NCBI GenBank assembly: GCA_002435715.1
Contig: DISD01000007.1
Coordinates: 3,581-56,119, forward strand
Direction: 5' to 3'
DNA: 52,539 bases
Source: Rhodospirillaceae bacterium UBA6219
GTDB taxonomy: Bacteria > Pseudomonadota > Alphaproteobacteria > Rhodospirillales > Magnetospirillaceae
The position numbers and the translations under genes are program-made. Positions within the stretch are counted from its first letter, which is position 1, and each line of letters opens with the position of its first letter. Positions 42,080 through 50,094 of the stretch are shown here, in pieces. Below the pieces are notes generated by a model. The model did not search any database, had not been told where the DNA came from, and saw only the letters and a list, made by a program, of their open reading frames with translations.

Positions 42080-42466
42080 ATGAGCACGTCTCGCATCGGC
42101 GCGGCGCCCGGCGTCGCCCCGTCTTCCCCCACGGTTTCGCAACACTCTTCCGGTGACGAGGTCGCGCCGGCCCCCAGTGGCGACCAACTGGCGCTGGCCT
42201 TGGACGGTTTGGCCCAGGACCTGTTGCGTGATACCCGGGCCAGCCGTCTGACCCGGGCCCAGTCGCAGGTGGAAGCCCTGCATTACGCCGCCCAACTGGC
42301 CTTGGCGCGGGGCGACCTTTGGGCCATCAAGGCGCTGTCATCGGAAGCGCAGCGGATCGGTCGTGACTTGGCGGCGGCCGGTTTGCCGGCGGAACAGGTG
42401 GCGCCCATCTTGGAACAAGCCCGCCGGGTCGGTGGTGCCGAGGCCCCTCCCGACGACACGGCTTAG
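42080..42466 (+). CDS. Hypothetical helical protein, 128 aa
   Basis: A 128-residue protein that I do not recognise. The first ~33 residues are Pro-, Ser- and Ala-rich and likely disordered. Residues ~35-120 are predicted helices with conserved-looking LDGLAQDLLRDTRASRLTRA and LALARGDLWAIKALSSEAQR, reminiscent of a short helical-repeat unit. No signal peptide or cysteine. Its promoter matches the sigma 2 type, so it is probably a member of that stress regulon. The next gene starts 37 bases downstream. Confidence 0.7.
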   Translation: MSTSRIGAAPGVAPSSPTVSQHSSGDEVAPAPSGDQLALALDGLAQDLLRDTRASRLTRAQSQVEALHYAAQLALARGDLWAIKALSSEAQRIGRDLAAAGLPAEQVAPILEQARRVGGAEAPPDDTA

Positions 42467-42503
42467 GTGCTATACCAGGCGCCGGTCATACCAGGAGCGC
42501 CCC

Positions 42504-43655
42504 ATGCCCGTCGTCACCAGCCCCCAGGATTTCCGCGCCCTTGCCCGTCGTCGGGTGCCACGGGCCATTTTCGATTACGTGGATGGCGGGTCCTATGACG
42601 AACTGACCCTGGCCGCCAATAGCCGCGACCTGGACAGCCTTCGTCTGCGCCAGCGGGTGATGGTGGACGTGTCGATTCGGGCCAAGGCCTGCCGGGTCGC
42701 CGAAGCCGAGTGCTCGATGCCGGTGGTGCTGGCCCCCACCGGTCTGGCCGGGCTGGTCCATGCGCGCGGGGAAATCCTGGCGGCGCAGGCGGCGGAAGCG
42801 GAGGGCGTGCCGTTCTGCCTGTCCACCGTGTCCATCTGTTCCATGGAAGAAGTGGCGGCAGCCACCACCAAGCCGTTCTGGTTCCAGCTTTATTTCATGA
42901 AGGATCGCGACTTCGTCGGCCAACTGATCGCGCGTGCCGCCAAGATCGGATGCTCGGCCCTGGTGCTGACGGTGGATTTGCCGGTCACCGGCCAGCGCCA
43001 CCGCGATATCAGAAACGGTCTGTCGGTGCCGCCGCGCCTGACCCTGCCGACTTTGTTGGATCTGGCCACCAAGCCGGGTTGGGGATTGCGCATGCTGGCC
43101 GGGCGGCGGTGGAATTTCGGCAATCTGGTCGGTCATATCCCCAAACAACCCGCCGGCACATCCATGGCGCAGTGGATTTCCGGTCAGTTCGAACCCTCCA
43201 TGGGCTGGGCCGACGTCGCCTGGATCAAGTCGCAATGGCAAGGCCCGCTGATCATCAAGGGGGTGACCGATCCCGACGACGCCCGCGCCGCCCTGGATGC
43301 CGGCGCCGACGCCATCGTGGTGTCCAACCATGGCGGCCGGCAATTGGATGGCGGCCCGTCTTCCATCGCCGCTTTGCCCGGCGTGGTCAAGGCGGTGGGC
43401 GGCCGTGCCGACATCTTGGTGGACGGCGCCATCAGGGGGGGGCACGACGTGCTGAAGGCGCTGGCGCTGGGGGCCAAGGCCACCATGATGGGGCGGGCTT
43501 TCCTGTACGGTTTGGGCGCCCAGGGTGGGGCCGGGGTGACCAAGGTCTTGGAACTGACGCGCAAGGAACTGGACATCGCCATGGCGTTGACCGGAACCAA
43601 CGACGTGACCAAGGCGGGCGCGCATACTCTTTTCCAACAACCTGCCAGTCTTTAA
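42504..43655 (+). CDS. lldD: FMN-dependent alpha-hydroxy-acid oxidase, L-lactate dehydrogenase-like
   Basis: A 383-residue protein with CCAGGAGCG upstream of the ATG. It belongs to the FMN-dependent alpha-hydroxy-acid dehydrogenase family: APTGLAGLVHARGEILAA near residue 73, FWFQLYFMKDR near residue 128, IIKGVTDPDDA near residue 250, and the active-site SNHGGRQLDGGPSSI near residue 274, with catalytic His and Arg present. The FMN phosphate loop DGAIRGGHDVLKALALGA follows. It most likely oxidises L-lactate to pyruvate, feeding electrons to quinone; glycolate or mandelate are alternatives. Downstream lies a sodium-pumping decarboxylase operon. Confidence 0.9.
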   Translation: MPVVTSPQDFRALARRRVPRAIFDYVDGGSYDELTLAANSRDLDSLRLRQRVMVDVSIRAKACRVAEAECSMPVVLAPTGLAGLVHARGEILAAQAAEAEGVPFCLSTVSICSMEEVAAATTKPFWFQLYFMKDRDFVGQLIARAAKIGCSALVLTVDLPVTGQRHRDIRNGLSVPPRLTLPTLLDLATKPGWGLRMLAGRRWNFGNLVGHIPKQPAGTSMAQWISGQFEPSMGWADVAWIKSQWQGPLIIKGVTDPDDARAALDAGADAIVVSNHGGRQLDGGPSSIAALPGVVKAVGGRADILVDGAIRGGHDVLKALALGAKATMMGRAFLYGLGAQGGAGVTKVLELTRKELDIAMALTGTNDVTKAGAHTLFQQPASL

Positions 43656-43721
43656 CTCTTCGTTTGTGCACTGCGATGAATGCTTCTACGATCCTTGACC
43701 GGATCACCTGGGGAGCATTTC

Positions 43722-45275
43722 ATGGCTTTATCCGATCGTCTGAGCCAGCGTCTGGAAACGAAGCGGGCAAAGGCCATGGCCGGTGGCGGTGCCGCCAAGG
43801 CCGAGGAACGTCACGCCAAGGGCCTGTTGACGGCGCGTGAACGCCTGGACGTGCTGTTCGACGACGGCACCTTCCAGGAAACCGGCATGCATGTGCGTCA
43901 CCATGCCACCGCCTTCGGCATGGCCGACAAGGAATTACCCACCGACGGCGTGGTCGCCGGCAACGGTTTCGTCGCCGGCCGGCAAGTCGCCGCCTTCAGC
44001 CAGGATTTCACCGTTTCCGCCGGCACCTTGGGCAAGATGCATGCGCAAAAGCTGGTGTCCACCATGCAATACGCGCTGAAAATGGGCGTGCCTTTGGTGG
44101 CGTGCAAGGATTCGGGCGGTGCGCGCATCCAAGAAGGCGTCGACGCCCTGTCCGGCTATGGTCAGGTGTTCTATCAGAACGTCATGCTGACCGGCGTGGT
44201 GCCGCAGATCGCCTTGATCCTGGGGCCATGTGCCGGCGGCGCCGCCTATTCGCCGGCGCTGATGGATTTCGTCATCATGACCCGGCACAACGCCCACATG
44301 TTCATCACCGGCCCGGAAGTGATCAAGGCGGTGACCGGCCAAGCCTTCACCATGGATCAGGTGGGCAGCGCCGAGATGCATGCCACCATCAGCGGCAACG
44401 CCCATTTCGTCGCCGAGGACGATGCCCACGCCATCGACATCGCCAAGGCGCTGTTGTCCTATCTGCCGTCCAATAACACCGAGGACCCGCCGCACCAGCC
44501 GTGGGCCGACATTCCCGTCGAAGCCGATCCCGCTTTGGACCAACTGGTCCCCGACGATCCGTCCGAACCCATGGATGTGCGCCAAGTCATCGAGCGTCTG
44601 GTGGACGAAGGCAGCTTTTTGGAAGTCCATGCCGGCTGGGCCTGCAATCTGATCGTCGGCTTGGCCCGTATCGGCGGCATGGTCTGCGGCATCATCGCCA
44701 ACCAGCCGGCGGTGATGGCCGGCGCCTTGGACATCAACGCATCGGACAAGGGCGCGCGTTTCGTCCGTCTGTGCAACGTCTTCAACATCCCGGTGGTCAC
44801 CTTGGTGGACGTGCCCGGCTTCCTGCCCGGCATCGAACAGGAACGCGGCGGCATCATCCGCCATGGCGCCAAGCTGCTGTTCGCCTATGGATCGGCCACC
44901 GTGCCCAAGATCACCGTCATCCTGCGCAAGGCATATGGCGGGTCGTATCTGGCCATGTGCAGCCAGGAAATGGGGGCTGATTGGGTGCTGGCCTGGCCCA
45001 GCGCCGAAATCGCCGTCATGGGGGCGGAAGGCGCCATCAACATCCTTTATCGTAAGGAATTGGGGGAAGCCGAAGACCGCCGCGCCAAGGCCCGCGAGCT
45101 GGCGACGGCCTATCGCGACGAATTCGCTTCGCCTTACCTGTCGGCCGGCAACGGCTATATCACCGATGTGATCATGCCGTCGGAAACCCGCGGCATGGTG
45201 GCGTTGGCGCTGCGTAAATCCTTGGCCAAGCGCGAATTGCGTCCGCCGAAGAAGCACGGCAACATTCCGCTTTAA
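43722..45275 (+). CDS. mmdA: Acyl-CoA carboxyltransferase subunit, methylmalonyl-CoA decarboxylase-like
   Basis: A 517-residue carboxyltransferase started at ATG 43722 with GGGGAG upstream. Crotonase-like N- and C-halves carry CoA- and carboxybiotin-binding glycine loops: KDSGGARIQEGVDALSGYG near residue 129, LGPCAGGAAYSPALMDF near residue 167 and DVPGFLPGIEQERGGIIRHGAKLLFAY near residue 365. The sequence fits both propionyl-CoA carboxylase beta and MmdA. The co-transcribed OadG-like, biotin carrier and membrane beta genes, and the lack of a biotin carboxylase gene, favour a sodium-pumping decarboxylase. Confidence 0.9.
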   Translation: MALSDRLSQRLETKRAKAMAGGGAAKAEERHAKGLLTARERLDVLFDDGTFQETGMHVRHHATAFGMADKELPTDGVVAGNGFVAGRQVAAFSQDFTVSAGTLGKMHAQKLVSTMQYALKMGVPLVACKDSGGARIQEGVDALSGYGQVFYQNVMLTGVVPQIALILGPCAGGAAYSPALMDFVIMTRHNAHMFITGPEVIKAVTGQAFTMDQVGSAEMHATISGNAHFVAEDDAHAIDIAKALLSYLPSNNTEDPPHQPWADIPVEADPALDQLVPDDPSEPMDVRQVIERLVDEGSFLEVHAGWACNLIVGLARIGGMVCGIIANQPAVMAGALDINASDKGARFVRLCNVFNIPVVTLVDVPGFLPGIEQERGGIIRHGAKLLFAYGSATVPKITVILRKAYGGSYLAMCSQEMGADWVLAWPSAEIAVMGAEGAINILYRKELGEAEDRRAKARELATAYRDEFASPYLSAGNGYITDVIMPSETRGMVALALRKSLAKRELRPPKKHGNIPL

Positions 45276-45285
45276 GGTTGGACGC

Positions 45286-45615
45286 ATGAACGAAACCATC
45301 GAACTGGTGCTGTTCGTCTATGGCCTGGGGGCGGTCATCGCCCTGGGGGCGGCGGTGTTGATCAAGCTGATCGTCGCCATCCTGGCCTGGGTCGACCGCC
45401 CGCAAGCACAGCCGCAATCCGTCGCGCCCCCCGCCCAGCCGGCGGTGGCTGACGGTGTTCCCGCCCATCATCTGGTGGCCATCGCCGCCGCCGCCCATGC
45501 CATGGTCGGCGCCCATCGCATCGTCCATATCGGTGCCGCCCGATCGGGTGCCGGCTGGTCGGCCGAGGGGCGTTTCGCCCAACACGGCTCGCACAACATC
45601 TCGCATCATCACTAA
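45286..45615 (+). CDS. OadG-like small membrane subunit of decarboxylase pump
   Basis: A 109-residue protein with one N-terminal membrane helix (residues ~8-34, VLFVYGLGAVIALGAAVLIKL) and a cytoplasmic tail containing HHLVAIAAAAHAMVGAHRIVHIG, typical of OadG/MmdD gamma or delta subunits. The end is histidine-rich (HGSHNISHHH), which in oxaloacetate decarboxylase gamma subunits helps bind zinc. It holds the carboxyltransferase to the membrane subunit. It starts 10 bases after mmdA. Confidence 0.82.
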   Translation: MNETIELVLFVYGLGAVIALGAAVLIKLIVAILAWVDRPQAQPQSVAPPAQPAVADGVPAHHLVAIAAAAHAMVGAHRIVHIGAARSGAGWSAEGRFAQHGSHNISHHH

Positions 45616-45625
45616 GGACCGATCC

Positions 45626-46027
45626 ATGCAAAGGAAATTGCGCATCACCGTCGAGGGCAAGGTCTATGACGTGCTGGTCGAGGAACTGAGCGAAAACGGC
45701 CACGTGGCGCCGTCTTATCCGTCCATCGCCGGAACCGGGGCGCCCTCGCACGTGGCTGCCGCTCCCATCGCCGCGCCGCCGCCGCCTGCCGCCGCACCCA
45801 AGCCGGTGGCCGGCGCCGGCGACGAAATCAGCCCGCTGGCCGGTGTGGTGGAAAGCCTGGCGGTGTCCCTGGGGCAAAGTGTCTGTGCCGGCGACAAGAT
45901 CATGGTCATCGAAGCCATGAAGATGAAGACCCCCATCCACGCCAATCATTCCGGCACGGTGAAGACCATCACCGTGGTGGTCGGCCAGGCGGTGGAAGCC
46001 GGCGCCGTGTTGATGACCATCGGCTAG
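45626..46027 (+). CDS. mmdC: Biotin carrier subunit of decarboxylase pump
   Basis: A 133-residue biotinyl protein. The first ~28 residues match the carrier's N-terminal strand (LRITVEGKVYDVLVEEL), followed by a Pro/Ala hinge (~45-65) and a biotinyl domain with EAMKM near residue 96, whose lysine carries biotin. It moves CO2 from the carboxyltransferase to the membrane beta subunit. It begins 10 bases after the small subunit gene. Confidence 0.93.
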   Translation: MQRKLRITVEGKVYDVLVEELSENGHVAPSYPSIAGTGAPSHVAAAPIAAPPPPAAAPKPVAGAGDEISPLAGVVESLAVSLGQSVCAGDKIMVIEAMKMKTPIHANHSGTVKTITVVVGQAVEAGAVLMTIG

Positions 46028-46037
46028 GGGCGGGGAC

Positions 46038-47291
46038 ATGGAGCGCCTGCACCTTCTGGACCTGTTCCAGGGTATCGCCACCCTGAGCGCGGCGGAACCC
46101 AGTATCCTGATCATGCGTCTGGTGTTGATCGGCCTGGGCATCGTGCTGATCTATCTGGGCAAGAAAGGGGTGCTGGAAGCCCTGCTGATGATCCCCATGG
46201 GATTGGGCATGGCGACCATCAACGCCGCCGTTTTGTTCGTCCCCGAAGGCGGCTGGCTGCGCGCCGGCCCCAACCAGATCTTCGTTGACGCCTTGGCGGT
46301 GGCCGACAACGCGGCGCAGGCCACGGCGCTGATGAACATCTTGCAGATCAACTGGTTGCAGCCGATCTATACCTTCACCTTCAGCAACGGCCTGATCGCC
46401 TGTCTGGTGTTCCTGGGCATCGGCGTTTTGCTGGACGTGGGCTATGTGATGGCGCGGCCGTTCCAAAGCATGATCCTGGCGCTGTTCGGCGAATTGGGCA
46501 CCATCGCCATCTATCCCATCGCCATCGCCATGGGGCTGACCCCGGGTCAGGCCGCCAGCGTCGCCATCATCGGCGGCGCCGACGGTCCCATGGTGCTGTT
46601 CACGTCCTTGTCTTTGGCCCGCGAATTGTTCGTGCCCATCACCGTGGTCGCCTATCTGTATCTGGGGCTGACCTATGGCGGTTATCCCTATCTGATCCGG
46701 ATGCTGATCCCGGCGCGCCTGCGGGCGCTCCCCATGCCGGTGGAAAAGCCCCGCAAGCCCATCACGGCGGGCCAAAAGATCGCCTTTTCGGTGGCCATGT
46801 GCATCTTGCTGTCGTTGCTGTTCCCGGTGGCAGCCCCTCTGGTGTTCTGTTTGTTCCTGGGGGTGATCATCCGTGAAAGCCAGCTGTTGCCCTTCATCGA
46901 CCTGCTGAGCGGGGTGTTCCTGTATGGCGGCACCTTCTTCCTGGGGCTGCTGTTGGGCGTGTTGTGCGAGGCGCGGTTGATCTTGGACCCGCAGGTGCTG
47001 ATCCTGCTGGTCTTAGGCATGCTGGCGCTGCTGATTTCCGGTATCGGCGGCATCATCGGCGGCTATGTGCTGTATTTCGCGTCGGGGCGCAAATTCAACC
47101 CGGTGATCGGCATCGCCGCCGTGTCCTGTGTGCCCACCTGCGCCAAGGTGGCGCAGAAAGAGGTGTCGAAGGTCGCACCCGGCGTCGTCGTCATGCCCCA
47201 TGCCCTGGGCGTCAGCATTTCCGGCGTCATCACCACCGCCATCATGGCGGCGATCTATGTCACGGTGATCCAGGCGCTCTATCAGGGATAA
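46038..47291 (+). CDS. mmdB: Sodium-pumping decarboxylase beta subunit
   Basis: A 417-residue membrane protein with about ten hydrophobic segments of the OadB/MmdB/GcdB family. The IIGGADGPMVLFTS motif near residue 176 contains the aspartate needed for sodium transport, and a second functional region is seen at GRKFNPVIGIAAVSCVPTCAKVAQKEV near residue 351. It decarboxylates carboxybiotin and pumps sodium outwards. Last gene of the operon. Confidence 0.94.
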   Translation: MERLHLLDLFQGIATLSAAEPSILIMRLVLIGLGIVLIYLGKKGVLEALLMIPMGLGMATINAAVLFVPEGGWLRAGPNQIFVDALAVADNAAQATALMNILQINWLQPIYTFTFSNGLIACLVFLGIGVLLDVGYVMARPFQSMILALFGELGTIAIYPIAIAMGLTPGQAASVAIIGGADGPMVLFTSLSLARELFVPITVVAYLYLGLTYGGYPYLIRMLIPARLRALPMPVEKPRKPITAGQKIAFSVAMCILLSLLFPVAAPLVFCLFLGVIIRESQLLPFIDLLSGVFLYGGTFFLGLLLGVLCEARLILDPQVLILLVLGMLALLISGIGGIIGGYVLYFASGRKFNPVIGIAAVSCVPTCAKVAQKEVSKVAPGVVVMPHALGVSISGVITTAIMAAIYVTVIQALYQG

Positions 47292-47317
47292 GCCCAATCG
47301 GGAAAGGTGACGCGCTG

Positions 47318-48511
47318 TTAGCGCTCCAGGATGCTGATCAAGTCGTCGGTCACCTTGACGGCGACTTCTCGTCCGATGGAATGACGATCCAAGATGTATT
47401 CGCGGGTTTCGAAGTTCCCCCCCAGCTTCTGGACCAACGGAGGAAGCGCCGTCGCCCAGTACTGCCAGTTCCCGCCGGCAAAACAACAAGGGTCGTCCTG
47501 ATTGTAGAACTGGGTGTGCCGGCGCCCCTGGCCCGCTGCCGCCATGACGTACAATTCGGGATAATTGGCGATTTCGTACAATCGGCCCATCCGTTGTTCA
47601 TAGCTGCCCCAATGCAAGGCGGCGGCATGTACGCTGAGGGGGACCGTCCCGGCGATGGAATAGCTGTATTGGATGCGTGGATCAAGGGCCGCAACCATCG
47701 TCGTCACCCAGCCGCCCCCGGAAAAACCCGCCATCGCAATATGTTTGAAGGACCGCTGTTTCAGCGCATGGTTCAAGGCGACGATCGGGGGTGTCAGGAA
47801 GTACTGAAGGGTCGAGAAGCTCTCCGTCTCCAGGATCTCAAACTTGTCGGGGTCGTTGAGGAGGATGTGGCCGAATCGCGGATGGTTGATCTCGGGCCGT
47901 GAATTGTCGCCGCCCGTCAGTGGCAAAGACAAGGCGATGACGTGGCATCCAGCCTCAAGGAATCGGCGCAGCAATCGCTTGCGTTCCAGGAATGAGACGC
48001 GGTGCCCCTCTTGATACAGCATCAGGCACGAGCGTGATTTACGTGGCACCAGCACGGTCGCCACCGAAGTCACCCCCAGTGGCATGTGGATTTCCAATTT
48101 CTGGACTTGCTTGACGGCGGCGATGTCGATGAACGGCAGTTTGGACGCCTCGGTCACGCGATCCGGATCGCGCCCGAAGGGCGAGAACGCGTGGCGCCAG
48201 ATGAACGATGACAACTTTTGTCGCCGCGTTTCGATGTCAGGCATGCTGTGAAGGGTGACGTGTTCGGCGAAATTGGTTTTGGCGACCGTGTCGAACACCC
48301 CATTTTCGTCGCTTTTTTGCTTATGAGACGGCTGCTTAAGCACATAGCGGGCATATAATTGGTAAATTCGTTCGTCCTTGATCAACGGACGGACGAATAA
48401 GCCGGACAAAAAAGCAGCGAGGACGATTGCCGGCATCAGGACGCCGACACGTCGCCAACAAGGTGGCGCGGAATGTCCGGCGGGTGTCGTCTGTTGGTTG
48501 GCTCTGCTCAT
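47318..48511 (-). CDS. Membrane-anchored alpha/beta hydrolase family protein
   Basis: A 397-residue protein if started at ATG 48511; the ribosome site is poor and a start at 48580 is possible. A single hydrophobic anchor (residues ~22-44, RVGVLMPAIVLAAFLSGLFVRP) precedes a long non-catalytic part and an alpha/beta hydrolase fold with nucleophile motif GFSGGGW near residue 262 and a late histidine in DRHSIGREV near residue 380. Oxyanion-type residues lie in ALSLPLTGGDNSRP near residue 198. The substrate is unknown. It stands alone between convergent and divergent genes, and its upstream region is lower in GC than neighbours, which could mean recent acquisition. Confidence 0.72.
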   Translation of the reverse strand: MSRANQQTTPAGHSAPPCWRRVGVLMPAIVLAAFLSGLFVRPLIKDERIYQLYARYVLKQPSHKQKSDENGVFDTVAKTNFAEHVTLHSMPDIETRRQKLSSFIWRHAFSPFGRDPDRVTEASKLPFIDIAAVKQVQKLEIHMPLGVTSVATVLVPRKSRSCLMLYQEGHRVSFLERKRLLRRFLEAGCHVIALSLPLTGGDNSRPEINHPRFGHILLNDPDKFEILETESFSTLQYFLTPPIVALNHALKQRSFKHIAMAGFSGGGWVTTMVAALDPRIQYSYSIAGTVPLSVHAAALHWGSYEQRMGRLYEIANYPELYVMAAAGQGRRHTQFYNQDDPCCFAGGNWQYWATALPPLVQKLGGNFETREYILDRHSIGREVAVKVTDDLISILER

Positions 48512-48731
48512 TACATTGTGTATCTGTGGTGGGGATCGATCCAGCAATAACCCATATGTATGCGATGTATGCAGGCGCAAGGATTTTACGGATGGAAGTT
48601 CCTGTCGCTGACGGGGACAGAACCCGTTGTCATCCCCGTGGATGCACTATTCCGGCTTGGCTTCGTGCAAGGTTAACGTGCACGCCCTCTACTCTTTCCA
48701 GGCAAGTCAAGATAATCCTTGTCCGAGGACG
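48512..48731. other. Intergenic region without visible gene
   Basis: About 220 bases between the hydrolase start and the inverted repeat. I see no protein gene with a ribosome site. The hydrolase promoter must lie here. A short palindrome, GTCCGAGGAC (48721-48730), abuts the larger repeat and shares its GTCCG half. Confidence 0.6.
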
Positions 48732-48777
48732 CGACCGTCCGGAATCCGGACAGCGGCATCCGGATTCCGGACGGTCG
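48732..48777. promoter_or_regulatory. 19-bp perfect inverted repeat, likely enhancer for the sigma-54 activator
   Basis: CGACCGTCCGGAATCCGGA (48732-48750) and its exact complement (48759-48777) flank 8 bases. Each arm holds its own near-palindrome, TCCGGAATCCGGA. It lies about 50-95 bases upstream of the -24/-12 promoter, a normal distance for an enhancer, and the candidate activator gene is nearby. Confidence 0.68.
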
Positions 48778-48825
48778 TCGTAATTTTAATGGTGCCCAGG
48801 CTACATTTTGCGCCACTTTATGTCT

Positions 48826-48840
48826 TGGCCCCCTCCTTGC
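48826..48840 (+). promoter_or_regulatory. Sigma-54 promoter of the alcohol dehydrogenase gene
   Basis: TGGCCCCCTCCTTGC has GG and GC at the exact 10-base spacing of -24/-12 elements. It lies 48 bases upstream of the start codon. Confidence 0.8.
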
Positions 48841-48888
48841 TTTGTCTTTTCCCTCTGACATTGAGCAAATCCATGCAAGGAGGAAATG

Positions 48889-49926
48889 ATGAAAGCGCTC
48901 GTCTATCAAGGTCCTGGAAAGAAGGCCCTGGAGGATCGTTCCAAGCCGCGTATCCTGGATGCCACCGACGCCATCGTTAAGGTGACCAAGACCACTATCT
49001 GCGGCACCGACCTGCACATCCTGAAAGGCGACGTGCCGACCTGTCAGCCGGGGACCATCCTTGGTCATGAAGGTGTCGGCGTGATCGAGGAGGTGGGGGA
49101 CGGCGTGAGTGCGTTCCGTAAGGGTGACGCGGTTCTCATCTCGTGTATTTCCGCCTGCGGCAAATGTGACTTCTGCCGTCGCGGCATGTACTCGCATTGC
49201 ACCACCGGCGGCTGGATCCTGGGGCACACCATCGACGGGACCCAAGCTGAATACGTGCGCATTCCCCATGCCGACACCAGCTTGCATCGTATTCCCGCAG
49301 GCATGGACGCCGAAGCCCTGGTGATGCTGAGCGACATCCTGCCGACCGGATTTGAATGCGGCGTGCTGAACGGCAAGGTGCAGCCAGGATGTTCGGTCGC
49401 CATTGTCGGCGCGGGCCCGGTTGGCCTGGCGGCCCTGCTGACGGCGCAATTCTTCTCGCCGGCCGAATTGATCATGATCGACCTGGACGACAACCGGCTG
49501 GAGGTCGCCCGCACGTTCGGCGCCACCAACACCGTCAATTCGGGCAAGGGCAATCCGGTTGATGCGGTGATGGAACTGACCGGCGGCCGTGGTGTCGACG
49601 TGGCCATCGAGGCCGTCGGCATTCCCGCCACCTTCAACCTGTGTGAAGACATCATCGGCCCGGGCGGAACCATCGCCAATGTGGGTGTCCACGGGGCCAA
49701 GGTCGATCTGCATCTCGAAAAGCTGTGGGCGCACAATATCACCATCACCACCCGGCTGGTGGACACGGTGACCACGCCCATGCTGTTGAAGACCGTCCAG
49801 GCGAAGCGAATCGATCCGCAGCAATTGATTACCCACCGCTTCTCCCTCGACAACATCCTCGACGCCTACGACACCTTCGGCAAGGCGGCCGAGCACAACG
49901 CCCTTAAGGTTCTTATCGAGAATTGA
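48889..49926 (+). CDS. Zinc-dependent alcohol dehydrogenase
   Basis: A 345-residue medium-chain alcohol dehydrogenase. The ATG at 48889 is preferred over 48886 because AAGGAGG then sits 5 bases away. Catalytic zinc ligands: Cys38 in ICGTDLH, His60-Glu61 in GHEGVGVIEEVGD and the later conserved Asp. The structural zinc motif CGKCDFCRRGMYSHC lies near residues 91-105. Rossmann motif GAGPVGLAAL lies near residue 173. It resembles class III-like NAD-dependent alcohol/isopropanol dehydrogenases; the alcohol is not determined. Expression is likely induced by the downstream sigma-54 activator. Confidence 0.92.
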   Translation: MKALVYQGPGKKALEDRSKPRILDATDAIVKVTKTTICGTDLHILKGDVPTCQPGTILGHEGVGVIEEVGDGVSAFRKGDAVLISCISACGKCDFCRRGMYSHCTTGGWILGHTIDGTQAEYVRIPHADTSLHRIPAGMDAEALVMLSDILPTGFECGVLNGKVQPGCSVAIVGAGPVGLAALLTAQFFSPAELIMIDLDDNRLEVARTFGATNTVNSGKGNPVDAVMELTGGRGVDVAIEAVGIPATFNLCEDIIGPGGTIANVGVHGAKVDLHLEKLWAHNITITTRLVDTVTTPMLLKTVQAKRIDPQQLITHRFSLDNILDAYDTFGKAAEHNALKVLIEN

Positions 49927-49942
49927 TGCTTGCTTGCCCGCT

Positions 49943-49961
49943 CCGCACCGCCAAGGTGCGG
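49943..49961 (+). terminator. Hairpin after the alcohol dehydrogenase gene
   Basis: CCGCACC (49943-49949) pairs with GGTGCGG (49955-49961) around a 5-base loop, 17 bases after the stop. There is no clear T-run, so it is probably a partial terminator. Confidence 0.5.
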
Positions 49962-50057
49962 GGCGGGACCTTTGCGGGGATGGCCGCCCGCATGACGAAC
50001 AGGTCACAAAAAATTGCAGCCCTGGGCCATGATTATGTACCCTGGGCGAAACAGGAC

Positions 50058-50081
50058 GAACATCCCAACGCATGGATGTTC
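50058..50081 (+). promoter_or_regulatory. Dyad directly before the activator ribosome site
   Basis: GAACATCC (50058-50065) and GGATGTTC (50074-50081) are perfect complements around 8 bases and end 1 base before the GGGAGG ribosome site. It could be an operator for self-repression or a hairpin that limits translation. Confidence 0.5.
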
Positions 50082-50094
50082 AGGGAGGTCACGG

